Program-made: the position numbers and the translations under genes
Source: Typha latifolia
Taxonomy: Eukaryota > Streptophyta > Magnoliopsida > Poales > Typhaceae
DNA: 64,000 bases
Assembly (NCBI GenBank): GCA_019914945.1
Contig: CM034106.1
Coordinates: 1,922,001-1,986,000 of the forward strand
Reading direction: 5' to 3'
Notes under the pieces: generated by a model
Seen by the model: only the letters and a program-made list of their open reading frames with translations
What the model was told of the DNA's origin: nothing
Database searches by the model: none
In this document: one piece after another, positions 13,301-28,300 of the stretch
Position numbering within the stretch: the stretch's first letter is position 1
Layout: every line of letters begins with the position of its first letter

Positions 13301-16300
13301 AAGATAGGTAAATACCCATAAGCACGTTCACAGATAAACAATTTAAGCTATGGATACATGATAGAAAATCTGTTTAGTAAATTAATCTAGTCATTAACTG
13401 ATATTCATTCATTCTAATCAAAATAGATTTCAGAACACAGTAATCTCCGACCAAGTTAAGCAGAAACCATGGGAAAAGGAAAAGAAAAGCTAAATCTGTT
13501 TTCGCGATAGTATCAATATCTCCATATATGAAATATATGTGATGCATGAAAAAGAATATGAAAATCCAAAGAGGTGCAACACTTTCACATAAAAGATCAA
13601 ACATGTGAGAGAATACATTTGACAACCTGAAGCCCACTTACACTAACATGCAAATGGAGTTGGGTTCCATATATTATAGGTTTCCTAGTTTCGTATGAAG
13701 CTTTTCAGATATTCACTACACACTTGTTTTCTTCTACAGCAGTTGGGTTCATGCTCAACTTTGCAATCCTATTTGATACTAATCAAAGAATCAGATAGCA
13801 CTGACAATTCAATAAGGATAAAAGGACGCAAAGACAAAAGATATTCTGTATTTCTGTAAGAGACTGGACTGCTACACAAATGCAACAAGACCAGCATACT
13901 TCAAAAAATGGAATTACCTTGGGACATGCTGGTTCCTCAACCAAGTCCTTTTCTGCTTCAAAAAGCTGAACAAAATTCTTGAACTTGTTTACTGCCTCAG
14001 TGAGACTATTTGAATCCTTTATGAGATACTTGTGGAGGGATCGCGACACTGCTATATGTGCAAAGGAATTGTTATTGACAGTTATTGATCTTAGATCAGT
14101 TATTTGACCAGGCTTCAAGTCTGGATAAGCTGAGAAGAGATATGATGTTATCAAATATTCCAAGACAGCATCACCAAGAAACTCCAGCTTCTGGTAAGAG
14201 GGTAAAGGTACATAAATTACAACAGTGAAGAATTACCTTATAATCTGCAAGCTCGCAATAGCAATTAAACAAACAAATAAACCTCCTCTTGGAAATGAGA
14301 TCCAATATTTGGTGATACCGACCTGGTAACATCCTCCCGCATGCTTATTATAGGAAGGATGTATAAGTGCCTGCAGAATGAGACCTTTATGATTAAATCT
14401 ATAACCAATCAACTCTTCCAGCTCGGAAACATCAACAACATTGATAAGTGACAAGTTATTGTTGCTTGATTCACAAACTCTATAAACTTCTGCAGCTTCA
14501 AAATCAACTTGTATTCCAATCCATCGGAGAAATGCAAATGCAGCTTTAAATCCACTCTCAACAAGAAATGCTCCAATAAGGGCTTCCACAACATCTGCAA
14601 TGGTTTTCCTATGCAGCCAATGATGGGATTTGGTGCATTTCTTATTACCAGATTCTTGTCCATCTGCCATGGAATCAGTTTTCCTTTGATGTATACTTGA
14701 CTCTCTATCAACATCACAAACAATTTTACAAGGACGCCCTAGTGCAAAAAACTGAGTTGGTTCAAAGACCTGATCACGTATGTACACCTGAATTTGAAGA
14801 AAGAAATGTAAATAGAAAAAATCTGATGTTTTAATTAGTAAATGATTTTGACATGGAAAATCTTAAGAATACAATATCATATATGTACAAGCTAGAACAC
14901 ACCAGTACACAAAAGCAAAGCAAATTGATGTCAAAAGCAATAACAAATGTAATTATCATTCAAGCCTCTACCCAGAACAAAATGGGGTCAGTTATAGCAC
15001 AATTAAAAGATGAGAGGACACCAAAAGAATTGACAAAAATTTATAATTACATCAACCCCCTTAACCTTGGTGCCTAAGTCCTGGCAAATGCAAAATAAAG
15101 GGACTTACAATTACCATAAAGGCTATGGCCATTTCAACAGGATAGAGCAGTGAGTAGAATTGTTTACCTTCTTGGTTGCAGCTTAACTTCATGCCAAAAA
15201 TTTATTTGAAATATATCCCAAACATTTATCACATGAATTTGTTCGCTAGACAAATAAAAGCAACTTGTTCAAGACATGGAAAAGGTAGGCTTTCAGGAAT
15301 CTTTGGGCAAAGATCTAGTGAGAAATTTCACATAGTTAACAGTAGAATATCTAGATTTTCTTGATGTATTGAAATACATTACCACCTTAAACCATTTTTT
15401 CAAAATTTTAAATGATAATCAACTTCCACATAATTAACAATATGACTACTAGATAATTGTACCTACTTAGGTTAGAGTGCTCAAAAGGTCTATCTCTATA
15501 TCACCATGCATGTGTGTTTGTGTGTGTGCGTGTGTGTGTGTATGGGTGCATGTCTGTGTGGGTGTGTGTACAGCTGTGTGTGTGCGCGAGCCTATCTGCG
15601 TGGGCGTGGGTGTGTGCACACGCGCGCATGAGCATGCACGTGAGCAAGTGCTCGCATGAGTGTTTTGCATACACCATCTAGGTTCTTTATTTAACAAATC
15701 TTCATCTTCACACTCTAGTCATTTGCTTCACTCAACGCTCTTTAGCTAGGGAAATCAAAGCCAACCTCATGCTATCTCCGTATGGGTTGTTGATGTACAT
15801 ATTGTCAAAACCAAAATAAAAAAAAATAAAAAATAAAAAATAAAAAATAAAAAAAATTAGGGGTTGAGAGAGGAGGGTGCACGTGCCCTGCGCGTGCAGC
15901 CCCTCCCCTCTCCCTCTCCAGCACGCGTCGAGGCTGATAAGGGGGGATTTCATCTAATCCGAATCAGATTAGATTTAATCCTCTTCTAATCTATAAATTA
16001 GCCCTAATCCTCTCTCTCTTCAACCCCCCGCCCTCTTCTCTCTCTCCTTCCTCCCTTCTTTCGCTTCTTCCTCACCGTCGGAGTCGTCGCCGTGGAATCG
16101 GCCAGCCGGAGCGTCGCCGGAGGAAATTGGAACCACCACACTCCTCCCCGGTGAGCCCTCTCTCATCCCTCTAGTTTAATTTAAAATTAAATAGGTAAAT
16201 CCGAAATACCTAATTTGCGGAATTCGGCCTCGTCGGCAAATCTGGCCGGCCGGCGGCTTCGAGTCGCAACCGCATCGTCACCGGAGGCTCCGTGCTCCGA

Positions 16301-19300
16301 GCCTGGTGTCGGAGATGTCTTCTACGGGGCCCTTGTGGCTCTGATCGGCGTTGGATTCCGCGTCGGCCGTCGGTGATGAGTCCTTCACCTCGTGAGGACG
16401 ACAGAGGAAGGGTGAGAGGGAGAGGAGAGGTTAAAGGTGGTCGTGAAGGGGTCGCCGACGAGAGGTCGCCGGCGGTCACCTTCTCCCTCAGTCATCTTCT
16501 CGCGTCGGTCGCGAGGGGGGAAGAAAAGGGTTGGCTGGGCTCGGGTGAAACCCGAGCCAACCACCTTTTCCTTTTAAGTCGGGTTCGGTTCAGGTTTGGA
16601 TTTCGGATCCACAAATCCGAACCGAACCACTTAAGTTGGTGGGCTGCGGGTTAGCCCGAGCCCACCAATTAATCTACCGGGCCTCGACCCAATCCGATTT
16701 AGTTGATGTCTTTTGGATTGGGCTGGGCCAGCAGCCCAGCCCAATCCAATGGGTAATTTTTAAACCCATTTTAGTTATTTTTGGTTTTTTTAAATTTTAA
16801 AAATATTGTTATTATTCAAATTAAAAATTTGAATATTATTTATTATTTAAGGTGGTGAATTCTAGTACGTGAGCTAGAGATTTGAGGTTTCGGTTGTCTT
16901 GCCTAGACTCAGGTGAGTGGGTTCACTCACATATTTATTTTATTGTATTTCGTATTTTTGTCAGACCATGTAAATTTTCTGTGTGCAAATTATTTATTTC
17001 ACCCTTATATGTAAAAATTAAATTGTTGTAACTTCTGTGTGCAAATCTATTTATTTCATCCGTACGTGCGAAAATTTAATTGTTTTATTTTCTTGTGTGC
17101 ATTTAATTATTATATTCAGTGCATCACCATACTTCGTGCAAATATTGAAATTTGTAAAAAGAAAAATGAGACTAGTATTGATACGACTTAGAGAACAGTC
17201 CTGGTATAAATCGTTTACGATTTTCCATGGTGACTCAAGTCTATCTGGAAGTCCAGGGGAAAGTCCTAAATTAGATCACTGCGATGACTTTCTTAGGTGA
17301 CTCTAACTTCTCTCAACGGTTAGAGAAAAAAACAGAGTGTGTTGATCACAGGGTGATACCCTCTGATGACCCTAATCGGATCAGCTATGAAGAAAAGTCC
17401 CGAGTGTCATCTCGAGGTGACTTCTAGTTGATGTGGATCCACAAGGTTTAGACCCATTGAGACATATGACAGTATAAATATTAAAAGATGTTAATATGTT
17501 GAAAACGTGTAAGGTTACAAGTAGTAATATCTCTCTCTATTGTTATCATTGTTATTATTCAGAGAGCATGCCTATTACATATTGTGATGGATATTGTTGC
17601 TTTTAGTTTAATTTATTCAGCATTAATATGAATTAAAATTTATTAGGTAAGTGAGTGGATTCCACTCACTGAGCTATAGTTGTTGGCTCACGGGTTCTTT
17701 TATTATTTTTATATTTGTTTATTTGTTTCAGGTAATAGTCAGCGGGGCGACTGAGCGAGATGTACTCGGACTCCACCTCCACTTAGGATTCACCTATTTA
17801 CCTTTCCGCTCTTTTGATTTTATGTTTTAGATTAGACATTTTATTTATTTAGTTTAGAGACCCAAAAACATTAACATTGATTTATATTTTTATTGCAATT
17901 AGTTATAAAATTTAATATAGCACATTCTTATTTATTTATTTATTTTGTCATCGTACACGTAGAGAGTATTAATAAGGCTTCGTGCATCTCAAGCATATTG
18001 AGATGCATGGCCGGTCATGATTCCTATTTTGGGTCGTGACACATATGGTCATATGTTATACCTCACGGTGATTTATATGAAACTGTATATATGCAACCTC
18101 TGCCTAGTCTGTCTATTACTTTTTCTCATTTCTGTCACCTCTGTTATGCTATTTATGGATTCAAGTAGGAACCTCATGCTTGGTTAGAGCGACTATATCG
18201 TGCATTTACTGAGGCTAGTTATGTTGAGAGTGCTCATGACCACTCTTTATTTATGTGGTCTTCACCATAAAAGCGAGTCATTATCTTACTCTATATAAAT
18301 CACATGATTATTATAAGTGATGATTTGTCTTCCATTATGTCTCTACAGACGCACTTATCTCAACATTTTTAGACGTAGGATTAGAGATTGTTACATTATT
18401 TTTTGGGTATTGAGATTGCTCGGGCAACAGAGGCATACTTGTATTACAGAAAAGTATGTCTCTAATTTGATTAGTCAGATTGTAGTATTTAATGATATAA
18501 CAGCTGAAACCAACGATTGCCATGTCGTTGGCAAGTGTTGTGCCAGCCACCTGTTGGCACACCGTGTGTCGATGATGGCCCAGCCAACATGGCTAAGAAG
18601 AAAGAGAAGAAAAGGAAAGGAGAAGAAAGAGAAAGAAGAGAGGAGAAGAGAGACATACCCTGCCATAATTGCCCTACTCTCGCTCTGCCATTGTCGTTGC
18701 CCTGCCTCATCTTGCCTTCGCTTTAGCTATAGGAGGAAGAGGTGCTGAAGTAGAAGATGATCCAAATGGATCGAAATAACAAAAAGATCCGCAGCAAGGG
18801 CAAAGATGAGATGACAGCAAGGCAAAGGGTATGTGCGAGGGACTATTACTCTCTATCTTTTGATATATGTGCATTCTTCTCTTATTCTTCATGCCCATTA
18901 TGATGCTGATTAGACTGAAGATCCTATTACTCATTGTTCCAACACTGGGTTCCGCTTGTTTCTTGGTGGCTCTTATCTCCTAGCGAAGCAAAAGGCAGGA
19001 CGTCGTCTCTCTTTCTAGTACTGAAGCAGAGTAGAGAACATTATACACTACTGCTAAGGAGATCATTCATTTTTGTCGTCTATTGGGTGATATGGGTGTT
19101 TAATGCCTACTGCTCTTTTTTTGTGATATTAAGACTGTTATACAGATTGCATGTAATACTATAATTCATGAGCAGACCAAGCATATCGAAGTGGATGCCT
19201 ATTTTCTTCGATATAAATTTCCTGCTAGCATTATCAGTCCTCTTAATATATCTTCTACTGAGCAAATAGCTGATCTTTCATATCCTACTCCTCATCTTAA

Positions 19301-22300
19301 GTATCTTGTTGGTAAACTCTGCGTGTTTGATTCACCTTAAGTTTGAGGGAGGTGTTGATGTACATATGGTCTTATGTTATACCTCAGGGATAACTTTTAA
19401 CATGTTTGATGAATATACATTGCATGGTTCGCTGTATCGACCGATCCCGATACGAATCAGCCGATCTGGATCGGGATTGGCCGAACTTGATTCCGATCCA
19501 GGCCTGATCTGAACTCTTTCTCTCTTTCACTCTTTCTTTTCACTTTCTCTCTTACTTTTTTTTTCTTTCTTTTACTCTTTATTTCTTTTTTTCTCTCCTT
19601 ATATATAATTATTATTTCCCTTATGGAGAAAATCTAGCTCTGGTGAACTCCAACGAACTCTAGCAAACTCTGGCGAACTTCGATAAATTCCGGTATATAA
19701 TTTTTTAATTAATTATTTTATTTCTCTCAGTTTTCTCATTTCTTCCACTCTCTCCCTTTTCTTCTTCTTTTTTTTTCTTCACTGCATCATGCTTTTTTAT
19801 TATTTTCTTCCACTCACGCTCTTTCTAATCTCTTCTTTTCAATTTTTATTGCACCTTAGTTTTTCTTTTTTCCTTTTCTTATTTTTGGTAAACTTTTTTC
19901 TAAATTTTTTAGAAGTTTTCTTGCATTTTTAAAATTTTATGTAATTAAAAAGTCTGATCTGATCCAGGCGACCGATCCTGCCGATACGACCGATCCAGCC
20001 AATACATATCATTTTTTCGGAAGGCCAATCCCGATCCCAATCCCAATTTTTCGAACCTTGATATATTGTCTTCATAATGAGAAAAAGATAGAAAATAGAT
20101 TTAATATCCGGAAAAAAAAATTGGGTGCACCCGATAGGCACATGGTCTATAGTGCTTCTTCTTCCTCTCTAGGAGATGAGGTTTGAACACGATTAGTCGT
20201 ACTCATCTTACTACTCTTCTATAAAACCCTAGGCTTGCTCCTCTTCTACGGGAGGCGGTCATCATCTTCTCCCTCCTCATCTTCGTATTCTTTTTCCTCC
20301 TGCCATACCTCGTCGAGGTCATCATCTTGGATCCATCCATTAGAGCACACAAAGACAACCCTACAACTCCTTGGTGAGTACTCTTCCACCTCCAATTAAT
20401 TCCAGTTTAATTGAATATCTGGGATTAATATTGATACTATGAGGTAACATCATTTTAAGGATCCACAAGAGGGTTGGAAAATCAAAGTAATTGCATATAA
20501 GCTGTGATAATCAATAAATAGACCCATAGAATGATAGACAAAGTCCTGAGTAGAGATCTTAAACAGAAAATGCTCCACGCTGATAGGACCCAATAGTACG
20601 GGAAAAGGTTCCGATGCTCTAGATTCTTATTTTAACCAGTGCCTCTTTGAATAATTTGGAGATGTGCCTTTGTATGTGATGTCACATATTTCTATAAAAG
20701 AAGTTTTTCACTTGCATAACTGTATGCATAGGCACACATTATTTGTGTACAAGCATATAATATATGGGCATCCTAAGCATATTGTATCACTGTTTCTTTT
20801 TTTCAGTATTTGACGTATAGGTATATCCATATTTTGCAAGTTGTGTCGCATACATGTCCTGTCCATGCCTCATATGCTCAAACTAATCTAGAAATAATAC
20901 CCTAAATGTTACTCCTGCCTTTGTAATGGTTTTAACTTGTAAGAGAAGTAAGAAAAATAAACTCTTGTCTAAGGAAAGAACTAGACATATTTTCAACATC
21001 TAAATTGATCAATTGTACATGATTAATTTTCAGAAGTCATATCAGATTCTCAATATCCAGTAAAAAGGTGTCGATTTTGCAAAAGATAATTACCAGGTTT
21101 CATATGATAAGCCAACAGAGAAAGTACCAGCCTTATGGGCAAAATATGTTTTGCCAATTAAAGTATTACGATCTTCTATCATGCTGACAATACAGGAATT
21201 GTAACAAAACACTAAATTCTAATAAAGTACTTATAAAGGAAAACCATTCAAAAATAAGCCAGCAAGAACTTACACACCAGGTAAAGAGAAAATTTAGATT
21301 GTTAACCAGAAAGTTATTCTATAAGACATGAATGGCATTATTCAGTTTAACTTTACCTGTAAATTTTTTCCAACAGCTAGTTCATAAAGATTGGAATTAT
21401 TTACTATCATTGAACGCCTGTTGGTCAGTTGCCCCTCGTCCAGGCCTTCATATGATATAAAACTATGCCGGCCAACTGCATACTTTAAGAAGGCATCTCC
21501 AAGGACTTCAAACCTCTCCAAAGAAAGCCGCTCCAAGCATTTCTCTGTAGTGAGTGCTTGTAGGATCTGATATTTACTTCACTTGCTTAGAGTATGAGGT
21601 TTCAATAAGCATGACTAATATTTTTTGTTCTCACATGAACTTTTAACATAACTTTATATGGATTGACAGATTAGATGGAAAAGGCCTTACACAATCAGCT
21701 CTAATTTCAGAAGCTTCAGGAAAAGATGATACCAACACATCCTTCAACTCGATGGCCACAAGTAAATTCTCCAGCCGATGCATTAGAGAAGGCAACAAAG
21801 ACAAAGAACTGCCAATATCTTTTGAGAACCCAACAATTTTCAAAGAACACAATTCGGGAGGTAGCTCTACAAAGTGCTCCACCAACTCACGAGCTTCTGA
21901 TTTTGCAGATGCGCAGTCAATGTGGCGATTAAGAAGAACCAACCATAAAAAAAGGAAGCATTATTCAAGCACAATAAGGAATAGACAGGACCATACTAGG
22001 ATTGACAAGAGTAGCAACAGTACAAAAACTAACACTCTAACCTTAAAAATGACCATATTTTGTGAGTTTCAAAATTAAACATCAAGTTCGCCAACTTAGC
22101 ATAGAAGGCTTTGCAAATACATCGAACTAAGGCAGACCAATTAATGCAGTGAAACACAGATACTTGTTCATGATCAGAACAAATTATATATATATATAAT
22201 ATCAATAATGCTAGGTCCAAATCAAATCAAAGCATTTCCTTATACTGAAATATTTGTTTATTTATTTGTTCTAAAACATATTAAACTTGCATTATGAGAT

Positions 22301-25300
22301 AAGTGAAAATTGGTAAATTCAGCCCTTACCAATCAGTCAATTATGCGGTCTCCTCTACATATACTCAAAATTCTTTTGTACTTTAGTCACATATCAACCT
22401 TAAATGATGATAACCCTAAGTTTCCATGAATGAGGATGAATCCCTTACAAAGCAAAGGAATGTTAGCAAAAATGATATCCCCACTAATATTTCTAAAAAG
22501 GACAGTTATAAAATGGAACGAAAAAATGCAGTAGCAAGAGGATAATTTGCATTATAGGCTGATGCTGGATAAATGAAGATATATGCAACTTGAAGAACAA
22601 TAATAAATCTAGAGTTCAACTAAAATGAAGCATCAAATAGTCACGTGCTCAAATATTTTCCGAAAGTGCAGATATTAGAGAATGCAAAATTAGATGTATT
22701 TTCGTAATAGGCTAATAGCAAGTATCTAGAAAAAAATAGGAACTTGTAAAAGTCAAGAAATCCTTTCACTAGCAATGATATAAGAAATCTGACAACAATA
22801 ATAGTAACATAGTGAAGGATGATAACAAAAGATGGTTAGAGTAACTGATTTGCATGAAGAACATAAATCAACATAGCAGACAAATGTGAACTATGACAGT
22901 ACATCTAGTTCCCACAATCTAAGATCATCTTTATTGACATATAATTACAAATACCTTTTGATGTTCCCATATACTTCTGGAACTGACCTCTCACTGGTTA
23001 TAGTACGTTAGGGCAACAGACAATACCTCCTACTTTTTTAATAGATATTAACAAGGATGGTCATGTCGTCGGCACGGCAGGCCATGCCCCAGCTGTGCCG
23101 CAAGCATCAATCCGCCTCTGCCTCTCCTCATTGTTGTAACCTCTATCGTCTCCGCCTTCATTTCTCGTGTCAAACTGCAAAAGGCTGGCCTCCACCTCCG
23201 CGGGACCCATCTCCCTTTGAAACCTTAAAATGGAGAAGAGGAGGGATCTCACGGGGTGGAGGAAGAAGATGACTCTTGCAAATTGGGTTTATCTCCTAAT
23301 CTGCTTGGAAGATAAACTAAGATCTATTTTCTTAGCATCTCTTAACTTATTTCTCAGATCCTCTTTGAGAAGTAAGTCAAGATCCGCTAAGAAAGTGGAT
23401 CTTAACTTAAGCGGATCGGGAGATAAATCCGATCTGCTAAGAGTTATCTTCTTCCTCCACCCCATGAGATCCCTTCTCTTCTCCATTTTAGGGTTTTAAG
23501 GGAGATGGTCTTGGCGCCAGCAGAGGTGGCGGCGAAGGCCAGCTTCTCATCTTCTTCCTCCGCCTAGCATTGCAATGTTCGCCTATCACCCTAAAATATT
23601 GATTTCGGAGGTTGCCGTTGGCAACGTGCCGGCTCCCTGTAGCATGGGCCATGTCGTTCGGCACAGCAATCCTTACTAAAACGTTTAATAACTGAAAATG
23701 TCAAGCATGCAGTGGTTAGATAAATCAGCAGCTTAATAGGATCCTTTTTAGATAAATCTTCTATAGGGTTGCAGGGAATATCTTTTTAAAAAGAAGATAG
23801 ATACCATCTCCTTTTTTGGATCCAGAAAGCAAAGAGTGTTGTACTCTGATAGTTTGATTTTCCTTATATTACTTATCATTTCCTAAGAACAAAATAAAAG
23901 AAACTAGTAACTTCAGCGGAACATAAAAGCTAGAGAGGTTAGGAAGATGATAGCATTGGTATCTCTAGATTGACTAAGATTTTGCAAAATTTAGCAGAAC
24001 TAGTTATTATACGTTAAACTTCTGTTACTGTTATTGTCGATACATGACTTGCTATCTCCTGAAAAATATAGGAGAAAAACCAATTTACTAGTCGTGTGAG
24101 AACTGAAAAAAAAAATTGAGAGAGAAGAGGGTGCACGTGCGCTGCACATGCAACCACCTCCCCTCTCCCTCTCCGACACATGACGAGGCAGCCGCAGAGA
24201 TTTTGCCGAATCCAAATCTAATTTAGATTTGGATTTTTACTCTATAAATTAAATCCTAATTCTCTCTCTCTCCTTAATCCCCAGCCTCCTCTCCCTTTTC
24301 TTCTTCTTCTTCTCCTCCGTTTTCTTCTTTCTCACCGTCGGAGTTACGCCATGGAATCAGCTTGCCGGAGTGTTGCCGGAGCCATTGGAGACTACCACAT
24401 GACTCCTTGGTAAGCCCTCTCCTACCCCTCAAGTTTAATTTCAATTTAATAGATTAAAATAGAAATACCTAATTTCGGTGTTGTGGCCTCATCGGTGAAC
24501 CCTGTCAGTCGGCGGCTTCGGGTTGCTACCGCTCCATCATAGAAAGCTTCGTGCTTTAAACCTTGTGTCGATGATACCTTCCAGGGAGGCCCTCGTGGCT
24601 CAAGTCATGGTCGGCTATGAGTGGTAAGTCTTCCACTGCTGGTCACCATGATCGATCTTCCCTTCTCTAGTACAAGTCGTTGAGGTCGCTAGGAAGGCTT
24701 CGGCGAGGTCGGCAAGCCGCCGGCGACGTTGGCCGCCGTCGATGCTCTCTTGCCCTTCCCTTTCCTCTTTCTCTCTTCTTTCTCCCTCACCGTTCTCATT
24801 GGGGAAGAAAAAAGTTAGGCTCGGGTTCTCAGGTTCGGGTCTGCAACCCAGACCCGACCCTCTAACATTAACTCATGGGCTGCAGACCGACCTGCAGCCC
24901 TGTTCCTTATAGGTTTTGGGTTGGGCCCTGGCACAGCCCAATTAACATGAAGTGGAAGGGTGGGTTGTGGGCCAGCTGCCAGCCAGGTCAATCTAATGGG
25001 TTTTATTCAACCCATTGTAGCCATTTATTTGGTTTTCAAAATTCAGAAACTTTAATAGGGATAAAATTAAAATTATTTTTATTTTTGTATTATTTAAAGG
25101 TGGTGATTTTCAGTACGTGAACTAGAGACTAAAGATTTCAATAATCTTACCTAGACTCAGGTGAGTGGGTTTACTCACATATTTAATTATATTATACTTC
25201 GTACCTTTGTCAAACCGTATAATTTGCTGTGTACAAATTTGTTTATTTTATTCTTGTGTGCAAATTTATTTATTATATTTTCTGTGTATATTTAATCATT

Positions 25301-28300
25301 ATACTCAGTGCATCGTCATACCTTATGCAAATTACAAATTTTAGTGAAAAGAAAAAATAAAACTAGTATTGGTATGACTTAAAGAACAGACCTAGTATAG
25401 GTAGCTTGTGGCTTTCCGTGGTGACTTAAGTCTATCAAGAAGTCCAAGGGAAAGTCCTATATTAGAATACTACAGTGATTTTTTTAGGTGACTCTGGCGG
25501 GATTACAGAACAGTCCCAGGATGAATCAGAAATTTCTTGAAGTGACTCTAATCTCTCTCAACAGTTAGTGAAAAAAACAATGCCCGTTGATCACATAGTG
25601 ATACCTTTTGATGACCCTAACCAAATCAGCTATAAGGAAAAGTCCCGAGTGTCATCTCGAGGTGACTTCAAAGTAGATGTGAATCCACATAGTATAGACC
25701 CACTGAGACAAATGATATTATAAACATTGGAAAGATGTTAATATGTTGAAACTGAGCAAGACTACAAGTTATAACTCTCTATTGTTATCATTGGCATTAT
25801 TTTAAGTGCAGGCCTATTGGAAAATTATTATTTATATTGTTGAACTTGGGTTTTATTTAACACTATAAAAATTTTAGAATTTATTTGGTTTTCGAGTGAA
25901 TTCTACTCACTGAGCTATAGTTGGTAGCCCATAGATTTTTTTTCTATTTTATTATCTCAGGTAATGATCAGTGTGGTTACTGAGCGAGATGCACCGGGAC
26001 CCTACCTCCACTTACGACCTACCTATTTATCTTTCTGCTCTTTTGTCTTATGTTTTAAATTAATTGTTAATTTTATTTTGTCTAGAGACAGTAAAAATGA
26101 CATTGTTTTATTTAATTGCAATTAGTTTAAATTTAATAAAGCAAATCCTCTTTGTTTATTTATTCTTGCCATTGTACACTTAAGAAGTATTAGTAAGGCT
26201 TTATGTATCTCAGGCGTATTGAAGTGCATAGCCGGTCATGATTCCGATTTCGGGTTGTGACAGGTCGCTTTGCAATGCAAATCTGCATACATGTAACCCA
26301 AGTTCAGATAACATACTTCAATTTATGGCAGTTATTTGTTCACCTGCTTCAAGGCAGATCTAGACAGCAAACAACAGATTCACAAATCAATGAAGAACTT
26401 AGTTTGGTATCATGAAACTAAGATATTCTTGAGGATTATATTCATTTATCCCCTATATAGGGAATCACAATAGCAGTATTAGCAATTGTTTGGTTTGGTG
26501 GAGGATATATTCATCAATTGGAGAACCTCTGAACCCTAAACCCCTGACTTGATTGTTTGAACTTAGAACGTGGAAAAAATGGAAATTCGTTATGTGAATA
26601 GCAATCAAATTAACTGTAATTGCTTCTTCCTGATGCTGGCCTATCAATCAGGATTTTTTGGATCCTGGCATATCTGTATGCTTTCAATAGATACTGATTT
26701 ATAAGCAAAACATGGAAGACGTCAAATATTATCTAGGTTTTCCCCAACAAAAAAATTCTTTCTGATGCATATAGAGTTTAAGAAGATAAGCTTTACCTAC
26801 TAAACAAAGTTATAGGAATTCCAGTAAAATGACATCAGCTAAAAAACAAAAAAAAAATATTGATAATGAGAAAAGCAGCAAGGAAGTCACCTGTACTCTC
26901 TTGCAAACGATTATGGAGCAAATTACGCAAAAAGAAAAGCTGCTTAGCCTTTAGAAGAGGTTGTTCTGGATGGGATAGCTGAATTCCGAACCTGATTTTG
27001 CAGTGATAATTTTAAACATAAAACAGCCATGTAGAAATTTCAGTGGAACAACAATGTACCATCTTCCATCTCATTTTCATTGGTTTGAGAAATGCAAAGA
27101 TTAAAAAGGTAAAAAAGTGTAAAAGATAAAAGCAATTCATAGCCTAATTATTATAGGATTTAGTCATAAATAATTTAAATTACCTATATGTTGACAGTAT
27201 TCAAAGACAAGATAGCAACTATAGGATCAGTTAACTCGTCCAATTGGGAAAAGGTAAATTTGTCCTGAATAACCTCAATTAGTTTGTAAGAAATACTGTC
27301 TTGCAAGTTAAATCTTAAGGATCTCTTGGGGAGAAAATGCATAATAGTGAGAGTCTTGAAGCTTACATTATATTTCAAGTTTTCAACAATGTCTTCTTAA
27401 TCTCTTCATAGTTTCCTCTTAAGTGCATCTTCTAAACATGGACAATTATGGGATAAGAAAACTGATTGCAGATATTGATCTCTTAAGAGAAGTACCTTTC
27501 CAGTCATGTTCTATGAGACAACCCAAAATTTATAGAAAAAATAATAATAAATAAATAAATAGGAAACTATAGATAATCATATAGATAATAATATATTTAA
27601 TTTTATCTACCTTATTAAGACTTCTTTTTTTTATCTATAAGAAAGAGAGGAAAGGTTAGAGTAAAATAAGCCCTAGAGGGAGAGATTGCCGTACCTGAGA
27701 GAAAGAAAAAAAAAAAGAGAAAAAGTAACAGTAGACCAGATCTGGTTTGGAGAGAGAAAGGAAGGAAAAGAAATTAGATTTCCTTAAGATTTGAAAACCA
27801 GATTATTTGGAATTCAAGTGATCAAGGCAAGTTTCTACTTATATTTCCTTAAAATCTTTATTATTCAGAATAATATAGAATAGAATTGAGCAAAAATATT
27901 TTATTGAAGAAAATTCTATTAGATCTATTTTAAAATGAATAATCTATTGATATGAGAAATTTAATTCAGATGATGTTAATGAACCTATGTGCATAGGAAA
28001 GTAAGAAATTCATTATTAAGAATTTTTACAATAAATTAGAGATATCAAGGTTAGATCGATTATGTAGAAAACCGTTGTTTATTATATTTAAAAAAAAGGA
28101 GATTATGATTTCTTTATATTTCTAACATATTAGAAATATTACACTTAAATAGAATATCAATTTTTTTTATTTATTTCCAGAATACAAGAAATAAGAGGAA
28201 ATATTTATTCATAATATTTAATTTATAGAACATATAATATAAGAGATCTCTCTCTATCATATTTCCATAATAGGTTAAGTTGAAAATATTTATGGGATCC

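Noticed and set aside
15457..15697. Cys/Val-rich and Thr/His-rich frames
   Set aside because: Translations of the GT microsatellite.
16292..16654. 120-codon plus-strand frame
   Set aside because: Lies in the GC-rich intron-like segment of LTR 3; the equivalent stretch in LTRs 2, 4 and 5 does not keep the frame.
18317..18748. 143-codon plus-strand frame as a gene
   Set aside because: It is out of frame with, and overlaps, the copia RT relic and an inserted repeat.
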